64,000 bases of DNA from Siphonodentalium dalli (lineage: Eukaryota; Mollusca; Scaphopoda; Gadilida; Siphonodentaliidae). A program made the position numbers and the translations under genes. This document shows, piece after piece, positions 25,446 to 36,091 of the stretch. Location: the NCBI GenBank assembly GCA_032622095.1, contig CP136063.1:150155379-150219378 (forward strand), written 5' to 3'. Every line of letters starts with the position of its first letter. Positions within the stretch are counted from its first letter, which is position 1. The notes below the pieces were generated by a model, which had not been told where the DNA came from, ran no database searches, and saw only the letters and a list, made by a program, of their open reading frames with translations.

Positions 25446-25499
25446 AGATGGATCGAGGTACTAGTAATAATCGCAGGTGCACATGTTCGCATAGTGGTA

Positions 25500-25930
25500 A
25501 ATATCTGTGCCAAGTTTAAAAATAACTCTAGAACAGAAAATGTAAACAACGCTCTTTTGAAAGCAGTTATGATGGCGAACCTTCATACCAAATTTCATTC
25601 ACATCCGATACCCTATGGCTGAGATAGCTGCACAGACAGACACAATAAACAATGATTTGCAGACAAAGAAGGATAACTCTAGAATGGAAAATGCGAACAA
25701 CAGTATTTGCCCCTCAATTGATGATGACATCATGTGTGGATGGACAAAAAATTTCCAGATAAACAAGGAAGGATAATAACAGAATGGAAAACACGAATGT
25801 CATTTGCCCCTCTTTTGAAAGAAGTCATGATGATGAACGTCCATACCAAATTTCATTCAGATCTGACAGCTCTGGATCAGATATATGGACAGAGGGAGAA
25901 AGACAATTGAGCATACCCCCAATTTTTCAT
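25500..25930 (+). repeat. Short tandem array, family F
   Basis: Three diverged units starting near 25521, 25671 and 25771 share ATAACTCTAGAATGGAAAA, CATTTGCCCCTCTTTTGAAA and CCATACCAAATTTCATTCA. The frame 25784-26086 starts in the last unit and is not supported as a gene. Confidence 0.5.
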
Positions 25931-26662
25931 CGAAAGTGGGATTATAATAATTATACAAGTCCCATAGATTATAGATATGCAGTCCCGACCTATAGGAGTC
26001 TAACGATTCATCATGAATTCAATGTATCGTATACAATTTCAAATGATCATGTATATTGCGATACAGGAAATAACAAAAAATTCTGAAGATGGGCATGTGC
26101 ATACAAAGAGCAACACCAGCAATGTTCTCACCAAATATACATGTACATGTTTATTATGTGTATCTGACTCATCTAGCTAACTATGAAGCATTTTAGTTGA
26201 ACATGAAACTCCATCTCAAATTACAAACATGTTGGTTCTGACAATTCAGGTCGTATTCATTTTGGAAAACTAATTTAGTGTATCGTGATATGTATCATAT
26301 CATTGACCATGTATTGTGATTTGTTTCGTATCGTGACCAAGTATATCGTTACAGCCCTACCAACCAACCAGGTACATATATATGTATGTACTATATATGT
26401 ATACATGTAGATCTATAACTTCATAAATACAAGGAAATACTGGCTGGTTGTACATACCTCTATTCAAACAAAGCGAAAGTTAATGATAACATTATCACTA
26501 AGAAAGTCAAATAAAAAGCTGAGTAGTCACTTCAACTAGAACAGAGAAAGTTGTATAGTAAATGACAAGGTGCCCACAATACAATGTGTGGGTCGTGTTA
26601 AGATGACAAAGTTTGCTTCCTGTTTCCTGTTACTCAAGCTATTATTATGAATGATGGGCAAG
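25931..26662. other. Spacer, nothing supported
   Basis: AT-rich, with several TACATGTA-type words. No gene or repeat of this window recognised. Confidence 0.4.
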
Positions 26663-27092
26663 CCTTGAATTAGTTTGTCTGTCATTTGCAGAATGAGGCC
26701 CCCAGAGGGTGAATTTAGTGAAGCTATCCCGCACAGCAGGTTAGCATCAGCAAATTCACCCTCTGAGAACCTCATTCTGCTGAGGCCTCAACTGCTATGG
26801 GAGACCTGTGATCAGATTGAAGTTGGTGATGTTCACCCATTAGTCACATCGATTATGCATTTTATCTTCTGAAAATTAGGGGATATAGAAACTGAACACA
26901 TCGGAAAAAGTAATTGGGGGATATAGAAACTGAACAGATCGGAACTAAAAATATTGTTAATTTGCGATTATATATACTTCCCAGAAGATGAAGCAGAATG
27001 ATGTCCCCAGAGTGTGAATTTATTTATTTAGTCACTAAATTCACCCTCTGGGGACCTCATTCAGCAAATGACAGACACACTATTTCAAGATT
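26663..27092. mobile_element. Family D MITE
   Basis: Left GTTTGTCTGTCATTTGCAGA and right GCAAATGACAGACACACTAT are inverse. Inner palindromes CCCAGAGGGTGAATTTAGTG / TCACTAAATTCACCCTCTGG flank the loops. The GGATATAGAAACTGAACA block is duplicated at about 26880 and 26918. Confidence 0.65.
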
Positions 27093-27305
27093 TGACAGTT
27101 GGGTGTCAGTGTTATGTTTGTGAGGGAACGCTGAAGGATAGCCACATGGAGAGACACCCATAGTCATACTGGTAGCTCTTTAATAACAGGTCACCACAGC
27201 ACTGGGAATGGACCTATCCGTAGGGACCGCCCACCAGTATACTGCATGGTTACTGTTACTACGCACCACAAGCCATCTCGATTTCGCTATATCTTCAGTG
27301 CTGAA

Positions 27306-28305
27306 ATGGCTTCCGATGAGAACGGATCTTGTGTTTCAAGTTCGCTTTTAAATGTTCCAGACGATATCAACGTTTGTTATTTACCCGACATTGATAAATT
27401 ATCAAAAAGGGCACAAGAAAAGGGGCTTAATTATTATACCCAGGGATATATTCATGACATTAGAACGAGTGAAGTTAACCAATGCATCAGGGTTGACTCA
27501 AAGTGTTATAGATCGATGGCAAAGTCACAACCACCACACCGAATACATATAGAAGTCTGCGTCATCACAAAGACAATTATCGATGTGTTCCTGCAAAGCC
27601 GGGTAAGTTTTTTCTTTTATCTTTCTGAATTTTAGATATATTTGGAATATATCCTCGTAATTTACGGTTATGACAAAAATAGGCAACATAATCTCAAAAT
27701 CAACTTGACCTGTCATATTTCATCTACTATACATGTAATATTATTTCTAATCAGTCACACGCCATCTAATTTCACTTGACAAAATCATGTTAATCGTTGC
27801 CATGTTTGTTTTTTCTAAATAAAATGGATAATATTCGTGTTAAATTGGTGCTCTCAGTATTTTCGAATGATTCGGTCCGTCCAGTGTCCCATACATGTAC
27901 GCTACATGTGTAAATGTAGTCAATGAACATGGCAATAGACAAATTTAACATGCATTGATGATTTTTTTAATGATATTAGTGCACGTGCACGTATTTCCGA
28001 AAAGTATAGAATTAATACTCACATGAACATGTCCTCCGATTATCGGTAAAATTTATCCTTATTTATTTTGTTCGTACAAAATGTTATAGTGAATACCTCT
28101 GTCTCGTTTATTTTAGGTTAGTTGGAAGGTGCTCTCATGTTATTGGATTGATAAAATCACTTCAGGGTTTGAAGTTACACAACATCTTTGTTGCACAAGT
28201 GTTCCTCAACAATGGCATGTCCCACGACAAACGAAAATACAACCAGTTTATTCAAGTATCATTAATGATCCATTTGTTGTCATTGTTCAATTTTATTACC
28301 AGTGA
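27306..28305 (+). pseudogene. SWIM zinc-finger, N-terminal part of a YqaJ/SWIM gene, frame-damaged
   Basis: Two exons are visible: 27306-27602 (donor CGG-GTAAGT) and 28117-28305 (acceptor TTTATTTTAG), intron of 514 bp. I prefer the ATG at 27306 (GAAATGG context) because the earlier one at 27246 lies beside the subterminal repeat. Exon 1 encodes a YIHDI...CYRS...PPHRIHIEV stretch like that before the SWIM finger in YqaJ-type proteins. In another frame, from about 27556 and across the splice, come C-S-C-K-A-G and G-R-C-S-H-V-I-G, the Cx-C...C-x-H ligands. The first frame resumes with TSVPQQWHVPR, also typical of the family. So two frameshifts cancel: the spliced frame stays open to TGA at 28303, but the zinc ligands are out of frame. 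The nuclease domain is missing. Confidence 0.7.
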
Positions 28306-28965
28306 TTAGTATTTACGCAAGCACACAGTGAAATTAATAGTATCATACTTCCTGTCATCACCTTTATCATACCGACTAAGCATTGTGAAACAACATACCC
28401 CATTCAGTATAGGAAGTGTGAACATTTAAGGGGCTGTTGGTATTTAGTAATCGAGCCCCTAGCTGAGGTGTTATGGTTTGTTTTGCTAACTTCCCATTCC
28501 CCCTATGGCAAGTTATAACATTATCGCAAGGTGATAAAATGTTTTCATAAAGTAACACAACATATATATTATTCATGGACACATCTATTCAACAAATTAA
28601 ATACTAAATGAGCTTCTATTTATTTACAGAATTTCAAAAGTGTTGTGTCAGGAGATTGAAAAATTGAAACAACTCGAAGATACCCTGTTGATTATATGCT
28701 GTCTTTAGTACGTCCTGGTTTAGGAAACCGAACTAAAAACACTCCGGTATATTTGTATAAATATCGTTCGTCAACCGGACATGTTCCCCATGCACATTTC
28801 AACACCATTGTAGCTTTTTAAGACATATTTTGCTCTCGTGTCCGTAATTTCCCTATAGCTTACTATGGTATCTAGGCACCCGCTTGTGGTGCGATTCATA
28901 TCGCTAGGCAGGCGTACGTCGCTTCCGGGTTTAAGCTATCGGCTCATTGGCTATAATTGAAATTG
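28306..28965. other. Remnant interior of the ISL2EU-like element
   Basis: A possible acceptor TATTTACAG at about 28622-28630 precedes short frames (for example YPVDYMLSLVRPGLGNRTKN from about 28681) that I do not recognise. The YqaJ nuclease residues were not found. Probably what is left after internal deletion. Confidence 0.4.
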
Positions 28966-29009
28966 GGGCGGTCCCTACGGATAGGTCCATTAGATTGGTT
29001 TGTTTAATT

Positions 29010-29165
29010 GGGATTTATTGTCATTTCAGCTGCCAGGCCATATCGCAACATCAGTTTTATTGGTGAAGGAAAGACCAAGCAGAGGGTTAAATATCACTGG
29101 GAAATCACTTTACTGTATGTAGAAATATGATCCTCAGTAAACAATGGACAACGGACAAACTTGCA
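29010..29165 (-). repeat. SINE body fragment
   Basis: TTTCAGCTGCCAGGCCATAT and GGAAAGACCAAGCAGAGG...CACTGGGAAATCAC match the body of the SINE at 13796-14262 (there CAGCCATTGGGCCATATCAT and GGAAAGACCATGCAGAGG). No pol III boxes here. Confidence 0.5.
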
Positions 29166-29556
29166 GATGGGTCAATATTGAAAAAAGGTGCAAAATGTTG
29201 TTACTTGGGTTGACATGAACACATGTCAGTTAGCACACTAATAACCTGGAATAATTGTATTTATTTGTGATGGTGGTATCATCGGGGGTTACTTAAAATT
29301 GTTATAAGTGAACTTATTGAGATTCCAAATTTATTCCAAGCTCAGTATTGGAGCCGCATACCAGTTTTATTGATGTTACTGGTCATACCAACCTAATTTC
29401 ATGAGAAATTCTCAAGATAAATATATAGCAAATGATAGGTATTTATTATTTTTATTTATCACAAAACTCTGCTCTTTTTTAAATAAATCACAAAAACATG
29501 TGACAAGACATCATATTTCAGATTTTTACTTGTTTTGCACCGTTACTGATTTCTGT
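29166..29556. other. Spacer, nothing supported
   Basis: No coding or repeat signal. The frame 29401-29619 overlaps the first copy of the 15-bp word described next and has no domain. Confidence 0.4.
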
Positions 29557-31271
29557 GTCATTGGTGTTACCATATTGATAATCCTCCTTAATAAGATGAT
29601 AAGAATCAGTCTAGGATAAGATAACACCACTGGTTGGTAGAATATTTCAAGGTAATTGCTTGGAAAGTTAAAGTGGTGGCATCAACTGTTTATGTTTTTC
29701 AAAATTTATTACAGAGTTTCAAAATGTCCTTGAGTATGTTAATTGCTTGTCATTGGTGTTACCGCAATATGGTAAAAATTATGTTATAGAACAAAACAGA
29801 TTTATATGCATTTTATACATTAAATGATTCTTAGAAAAGAAATTGAGAAATGGCAAACAAAATTCCTTGACTTCTATCTGAAAATTTCATTTTACCTAAA
29901 AAATGTCATTGGTGTTACCGTCATTGGTGTTACCACAAAAAGTAACACCAATGACATTACAAATATAAATCATCGTAATTTGTTCTTAAGTTGCCAATGA
30001 AATAGTCTCGAAGATATTTTCAGGGTTTTGAACCTCTATATACAAAACAAATCAGTTTTGTTAAAAATTGAAGAAGTGTTAAAGTTAAAATTATAAAGTG
30101 ACAAGACAATTAATGTGTTAATGTCCGCCAGGGCGTGGCTTAATCTCTGTTAGGGAGGGGTGTTCACCTTGAAATTCCCCCCACCCCATTGAACTTAACC
30201 AAACTCACAAGTTTGTGTAGTTTCATTTGCATTAATTGCACCTCCTCCCCCACTTGGGTTCTTTGATTTTCTCCCAACTGTTAACTGTTCCCTCACAAGC
30301 CTGGACAGTAGCATATTCTAAATGGATCAGTAGTCTTGTGGACATTAGTCAGGGGAGGAACATAATTCACTTGGCTATTATGAGACAATTTTGAGATCTG
30401 ATCTAGGAAATTGCAAAATCCTAAAATAAAGTGGTCTAACGGCAGGTGAATTCACGTACATATGTACACCTCAATTTGTTTTTCTTAATTAATTAGAAGT
30501 TGTTCACTGACCGCATGGTAGGGAACAGGAGACACTCCGGACCATGGGTTGGCCAGTGGGAGAAAATATTGAAATCTGAACATGATGGAAATTGCAAAAT
30601 CCTAGCAAAATCCTAGCATATATAGACTGTCATCAATCTTTCCAACCTGACACCGCCCCTGAGGTTGGAAAATTTCCAACCGAATGAACCGATGGCGCTA
30701 TGTCAGTCCAAAATTTTGAGAAAAAAAAACTAGAAAAATAGGCAAAGTTCGGTCTAAATACAGCTAATTCCCCACTAATAAATTGTTGGAAAATCAAACT
30801 CCAAGTACAATTTAAACCTACTGTTGGTGTGAAATTTCCAACCACAGGGGTAATGTGTCAGAAATGAATTTTCCAACTGTATAAATCTGATTATATTGCA
30901 TTCATACTGCTTGATGCAACACATGTATAGCCAATTTTTAGTGTTCACACACCTGTGATACTATTATTTCCCTTTTAAATGTTATGTATCTGTTATCTGT
31001 TTGAAATATTGCCCTATTGGGCAATTCCATTTTGGAGAGAAAAAAATGCAATTTTTTTTAAAGAATTGTTCTTTTTTCTGACAATGTCCCTTTTGAAGAC
31101 ATTATATAAAAGGATAGAAAATTGTGAATTTTGTTATCTCCAAAACCATTCTGAATGGTACGTCCATTACCTTGGAATCGCCCTATTGTGTTTTTTAAAG
31201 GAAGGGAGAATGATTTCTAAAGAAAAATCCAAAAATGTCATTGGTGTTACCCTCATGTCATTGGTGTTACC
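29557..31271. repeat. Dispersed 15-bp word GTCATTGGTGTTACC
   Basis: Exact copies at 29557-29571, 29749-29763, 29905-29919, 29920-29934 (two in direct contact), 31237-31251 and 31257-31271. One inverse copy with a single change is at 29941-29955, making a small hairpin with the preceding pair. The sequence between the copies is dissimilar, so this is not an ordinary tandem repeat. Function unknown. Confidence 0.7.
30625..30885. repeat. Inverted-repeat block, possible MITE
   Basis: CCTGAGGTTGGAAA...CCAACC on the left pairs with GAAATTTCCAACCACAGGGG on the right, with CTGACAC/GTGTCAG further out. The arms are imperfect and no target duplication was identified. The minus-strand frame 30633-30845 lies inside and is not called. 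Confidence 0.4.
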
Positions 31272-31821
31272 GTAATAAAATGCATCTCCTAAGAAAACCA
31301 GTGAGGATTGTTTCTCTCCTTTTTCTGCCACAGGTAGAGACAAATAGACTTTATCTCCTACCTATAGTTTGATTGGGAAATTATTCATGACCACATTATT
31401 TGCAAAAACAAACAAAGACCAAATTTATAACATTTTATCATACAACAGCGATAACAGACCATATCTTAACATGTAGATCATTCTCCATATATCTCATATG
31501 TGGAAGTCAGTAGGTATGACCTACCTGTTAAGCATGATGAGTTTTGGTCAGAATAACTTTTCTGTTTATAGAGCATTACACCCTTGGTTGATAGTAACAC
31601 AAATGACAAACATTTGGCTCATGGTTGGTTACTTATGGTTGCCATGGCAACCACGGTGACATTTTAGCACTGCTGCACATGTTTCTTGTACCTGCCAACC
31701 ATGTATAATGATAATGAGTATTTAACTTTCTTCAGTATTCTAGTTTCAAAATTAGTTTGTTATTTACCCGAAATGCACACTTTTGAAATATTGACCCAGA
31801 TACATTAGTCACATTTAATAT
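31272..31821. other. Spacer
   Basis: No gene seen. AGTAACACAAATGAC near 31590 is a decayed inverse copy of the 15-bp word. Confidence 0.35.
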
Positions 31822-32088
31822 TTAACCCTTTCATGACGGAAACTGTGCTGGTGAGCATTAAATATCCTGTGCCTGTGCATTCCCTGATACATGTATATAG
31901 GGAGCCTCGCACATATATAAGAGAATGCACTGGCTTACAAGATCAAGGTAAATATTGTTAGGCCAATGTATTTTCTTATATATTTGAGGCTCCCTATGGG
32001 AGATTAACATATATATAAGAGAATGCACTGGCACAGGATCTTTAATACCGGTACTGCACTAGTGCAGCTCCCGTCATGAAAGGGTTAT
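31822..32088. mobile_element. piggyBac-like MITE family A, near-complete
   Basis: TTAA (31822-31825) then CCCTTTCATGACGG; right end CCGTCATGAAAGGG then TTAT (32085-32088), a one-base decay of TTAA. Between are paired TATATAAGAGAATGCACTGG words. The 14-bp ends are exact complements, which makes this the best delimited family A copy after the one at 3008. Confidence 0.8.
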
Positions 32089-32091
32089 TTT

Positions 32092-32185
32092 AATCATAAA
32101 TCAGGAATCAAACCATAGTTATATGGCTTATCACAGCCTAATGGGCAATGCAGATTACCAACTGAGCAAATAGGGGCTGACCCCC
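32092..32185 (-). repeat. tRNA-derived SINE head fragment
   Basis: On the minus strand: A-box-like TTGCTCAGTTGG (about 32158-32169) and B-box-like GGTTTGATTCC (32104-32114), each one base off consensus. The copy stops where the piggyBac-like MITE begins. The absence of paired acceptor ends argues against a tRNA gene. Confidence 0.5.
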
Positions 32186-32459
32186 AGCAAACCACCAGAT
32201 AACCAAAACCCATGTAAATACTAGTATCTTCACTGCTGGACATGATGTTTGGATATAGTAACATAATCAGATGACAGGCAGAGAAACGTCCAAAGCAATA
32301 AGACTGTTGAGCTTATTAGCCAAGAATTTATGTAAATAAATAAACAGCAATCAAGCAACTACCAATCAAAAGTATCCAGCTATCAAATGCTTAGTGCATT
32401 TTGTAAACAGACCCTGCCCCTTCCTAAATACTAGTACTATATTACCTGCAAATACAAGA
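32186..32459. other. Spacer
   Basis: No gene or repeat recognised. Confidence 0.4.
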
Positions 32460-32732
32460 TTAACCCTTCCTATACTAAATGGATTCTCCCATTTGGTTTA
32501 TATGAATGCATACATTGGGACGGTCTATTATACTTTGCAGGGGTGTTCTGGTAATAAAAGCAGATGACAGACAGAAAAACAGATAGTACTAGAGCAGAAG
32601 GATTCATATTCATTGACCACGCAGTGTGAAATGTTCAGATAATAAGTTCACGGTCGTTTGTTGAACTTATTATAATCTGAACATTAACTAAGGGAACTAC
32701 CAACAATGAGTATTTAGTATAGAAAGTGTTAG
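32460..32732 (+). mobile_element. piggyBac-like MITE family B, reference copy
   Basis: TTAA then CCCTTCCTATACTAAAT; right end ATTTAGTATAGAAAGTG then TTAG (decayed TTAA). Internal inverted pair AATAAGTTCACGG / GTTGAACTTATT. This copy shows the whole family: left block with GGATTCTCCCATTT, central GACAGACAGAAAAACAGATA, right hairpin. Confidence 0.75.
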
Positions 32733-34989
32733 CTTGTAATCCACTGTAATAATATCATATTAATAACATGGCTCTTATCAATTATAAGATCACTTAATTT
32801 GTGCACTAAAGTGGGTGCACTAGGTTATGATGTTAATAGCTTCATGGTTGGTATCAAACCAACAATGTATTCTCATTGTGGTTTCTACATTAGCGGTAAA
32901 GTAGAAGAGGCATAATATAATATCTCACCTTGTAACAAGCTCATGAATATAATAATTAACACATGGCAGTTAATTCAATTTTAGGAACACATGCAGTTTA
33001 AAGTGATGCTGATGGTGAATCGCCACATGGTCACCAGAACGCCTTCAACACTCAGCAAAGTCACAGTGAAGGAATGAATCCACAAGAAACAAGTAATAGG
33101 TTCCGCACCTGGTATGATGGATATGTTACGAGTAGTTGGTTAAGAGAACATAAGACGTTTAATCTGTGGACTGACCCTCACATGCCTCACATGAGCGACT
33201 GGTAACCCAACAGTGAATAATCCCAAGAAATCAAATTTCATATTTCCCTACAGCTACTGCTAACTAACATAGATTGGATGCCTGCCAGTAGTGTGCTGTT
33301 GGCTTCACAGTTGAGTAATAATGTAGGCAAAATCTGAATATATTCCTACACAGGTAGTCCAAACAACTATGGTACAGTCGTTGTCAGAATTAGTATCTCC
33401 TAGTTGACTGCAACCCCCACTAATATGGAACTGTGATACAGTTAGGGCCATAACACATCAACCGAGTATTAAAGTGTAAGTCCAGACAGGTAATTTACAG
33501 CTGGAGTGGAATAAACAAACAAATGTTGGTACTTTAATAGCGCTCAATGACTCAACCTACATCCGATATATAGTGATAGTGTTTGCAGTATTATTCATCT
33601 TTTGGCTAGACACAAATCTCATTCAATGAATATATAAATGTTAAAGGGACCCAAGGAACTCACAGTGGGTAAATGTGCAAAAAATTTAAAAGTCTGTAAA
33701 GACATCACCATGAAGAACATGAGAAATCGATCAACTCTGTTCTTATATTCCAGAGGCGTAGGAAGGTTATAAGTATTCATACGGCCCATAGGTATAATTC
33801 CATAGCCGCGCTCGGCTCCGAGGCGCGTGGAGCGCCGAGAAGGCGCGTGGAGCGCCGAGAAGTGGGGATGGTATGGGGGACACCCCCTTCCAAAATTGGG
33901 AAACTTTTTAATATTCAATATTGAAATGGCGCTTTCTGGTGCATTTTGGCGTAACCAATGTTACATTAAACATGCTGGGAGAAAAGAATGAAACATGCAT
34001 CAATACTCACCGGTATAACAACCATGCATGTATAGCATCTGAACGAATCATGTCCCGACGCACGTGTCACACAAATAAGATAAACAATGTTGCAGTACAA
34101 ATTAATCACCAATGTTCTGCAAAACTTGAAGCGGTTTTCCACTATAAAATTACTCCTCCAAAAGAAAATTCCACGAATACAGGAACGACGATGGATAATT
34201 AATTTTGCTGAATGGAAGAGATATATATCATACCAATGAATATATAGAGCTTGAATAATAGATGAGACATACATGTATGGTGGTTCCAGGAATCATGGCC
34301 GCAATGTGGTACACATGTCTTCTATCTTAATCTTGACATTTTTACTAACTTGACACAGTCACATATCTGCTAACTTGAGACAGTAAAAGAGCAGTACAAT
34401 ATAAATAAATTAAGTTAAATTAAATTATGGGAGAAGCGGGGGGGAAAGGGAATTTGAGATACATATTATATGTGATGCTGGGAATTTATGGCCCGGGGCC
34501 TTAATTATCGAAGACGGATAACATGATATAAGAACTATAAATTAAGCAGCATGGCATCGTAGAAGTTTCACATTCCGTGTTTTATGACTATCGCCAATCG
34601 CACCTTTCCCACGCGTGTAAGGTCAACAAAAAACTTCACAGCTGCGAATATTGGTACGGCCAAAACCGTCCGGCCGTACCCACTCCTACGCCACTGTATT
34701 CATTATTGATATTTCTCCATGAAATTTCATGTTGAAACTATTGTTCGGTAAACAAAACTGTTGGAGTGATTCGTCAACAATCATACTAATTGTGTAGTAA
34801 GTTCAAATATTTTAGTCTGAATATGATTTTCAGAATATTTTTAAATGCTTTGAGATTTTATAATGTTTATGTCAAATTTTGATTAAACTTTGGTGTCTTA
34901 TTATTGGACTTTTATCAGAAATTCCACTGTAACAGTGATGTTTACATAACAATGATGTTGACATGCAACAAGAGCACCGCCAGGCATGG
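32733..34989. other. Spacer with a 21-bp tandem duplication
   Basis: No supported gene. At 33827-33868 the word AGGCGCGTGGAGCGCCGAGA is present twice in tandem inside a short GC-rich island. The frames 33619-33918 (minus), 33921-34202 (plus) and 33966-34274 (minus) have no recognisable domain. Confidence 0.4.
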
Positions 34990-35740
34990 CTTAATATACC
35001 TGTTTGCTGGAAACCAAGAATATGCAAAATTTCTAAATCGAAAAGGCCCACAACTCCGAAAAAAATTATCGAACCAACCCTAATTCGAACTTGACCTATA
35101 TTGCGGTATGACTGAGCCACTAACCAAGTTTGGTCATAATCAAATAATCCAAAGTGAAGATAGTATTTGGAAACCATAAAATTCACAAAAAGGCCCATAA
35201 AAGCATAAAATGGTAAAAATAGGGCCAAACCCAAATTCGAGCTTGACCTGTATTTTGGGGTGAGAAACTAATTCACATACCAAATTTAGTTCCGATAAAA
35301 TAAACTAAGCTAAATTTATCATCCGGAAACCAAATAACTAAAATTTTCCAAGTAAAATAAAGCCCATAACTCTGACAAAAATCATCGGGCCAAACCCAAA
35401 TTTGAACTTGAACTGTATTTTGGTATGAATGACCCACATACCAAGTTTAGTTGTTATCAAATAATCCAACTGAAGTTATCATCTGGAAACCAAAATATAG
35501 ACAAAAAAATTGAATTTTCCAAGTAAAAAAAGGCCCATAATTTTGGCAACAATCATTGGGCCGAACCCAAAGTCAAACTTGACCTGTATTTTGGTATGAC
35601 TATTTTTTGTATACCATGTGTAGTTGTGATAAAATAATCCAAACTCAAGTTATCATCCGGAAACCAAAATGTTGACACAGACAGATGGACGGACGGACAG
35701 ACTGATTACATAATACAACCGTTTTTTTTCTTCAAACGGT
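34990..35740 (+). repeat. Degenerate tandem array, family G
   Basis: About five units of roughly 150 bp carry AAGGCCCATAACTC, ATCATCGGGCCAAACCCAAA, AACTTGACCTGTATTTTGG and AGTTATCATCCGGAAACCAA. The array ends with GACAGATGGACGGACGGACA and an AACCG...CGGT hairpin near 35720-35750. The minus-strand frame 34872-35234 is read through the units. Confidence 0.65.
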
Positions 35741-35886
35741 CATACAATAACTCTTTATTGGACAGTTATTCAGAACAAAGTGAATCTATTTATTCATTTA
35801 TTTTTGATGATTGTTATTTTACAGATTTTTATGTCATGTTGTATGAACCCACTTTGAAGGCCTGGAGTCCCTTTAAAAATTACTTA

Positions 35887-36091
35887 GGGTAATGCCCTAA
35901 AAAATCGACACCTTAATGGTAATAATTATGGGTAATTTTTCAGGATTTAGTCGGGAATATGGCTTCTTGCCATTCATCGGAAAGCTCTCACCGAGTGAGT
36001 GAATGGCAACAAGCCATATTTCTGACTAAATCCTGAAAAATTACCCATAATTCTGCTGTGGTTAAGGAGTCGATTATTTAGGGCATTACTG
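35887..36091. mobile_element. Tc1/mariner-like foldback MITE, near-complete
   Basis: About 205 bp, left end decayed to GGGTAATGCCCTAAA, right end TTTAGGGCATTACTG, TA on both sides. The inner pair TTTAGTCGGGAATATGGCTT / AAGCCATATTTCTGACTAAA makes a long fold. Confidence 0.8.

Larger units (their letters stand above)
27210..28988 (+). mobile_element. ISL2EU-like DNA transposon, internally deleted
   Basis: Perfect 23-bp terminal inverted repeats: left 27210-27232 starts GGACCTATCCGTAGGGACCG and right 28966-28988 is its exact complement. AT lies immediately outside both ends (27208-27209, 28989-28990), a 2-bp target duplication. A further inverted pair, GCACCACAAGC near 27260 and GCTTGTGGTGC near 28883, lies subterminally. 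The only coding content is a broken SWIM-type gene. From established knowledge, ISL2EU elements have GG-starting ends, 2-bp targets and a YqaJ accessory gene beside a THAP/DDE transposase; the transposase is absent here. Superfamily assignment is inference from these three points. Confidence 0.7.

Noticed and set aside
34872-35234. 120-codon minus-strand frame
   Set aside because: Covers units of tandem family G; hydrophobic stretches come from the repeat's T-rich words.
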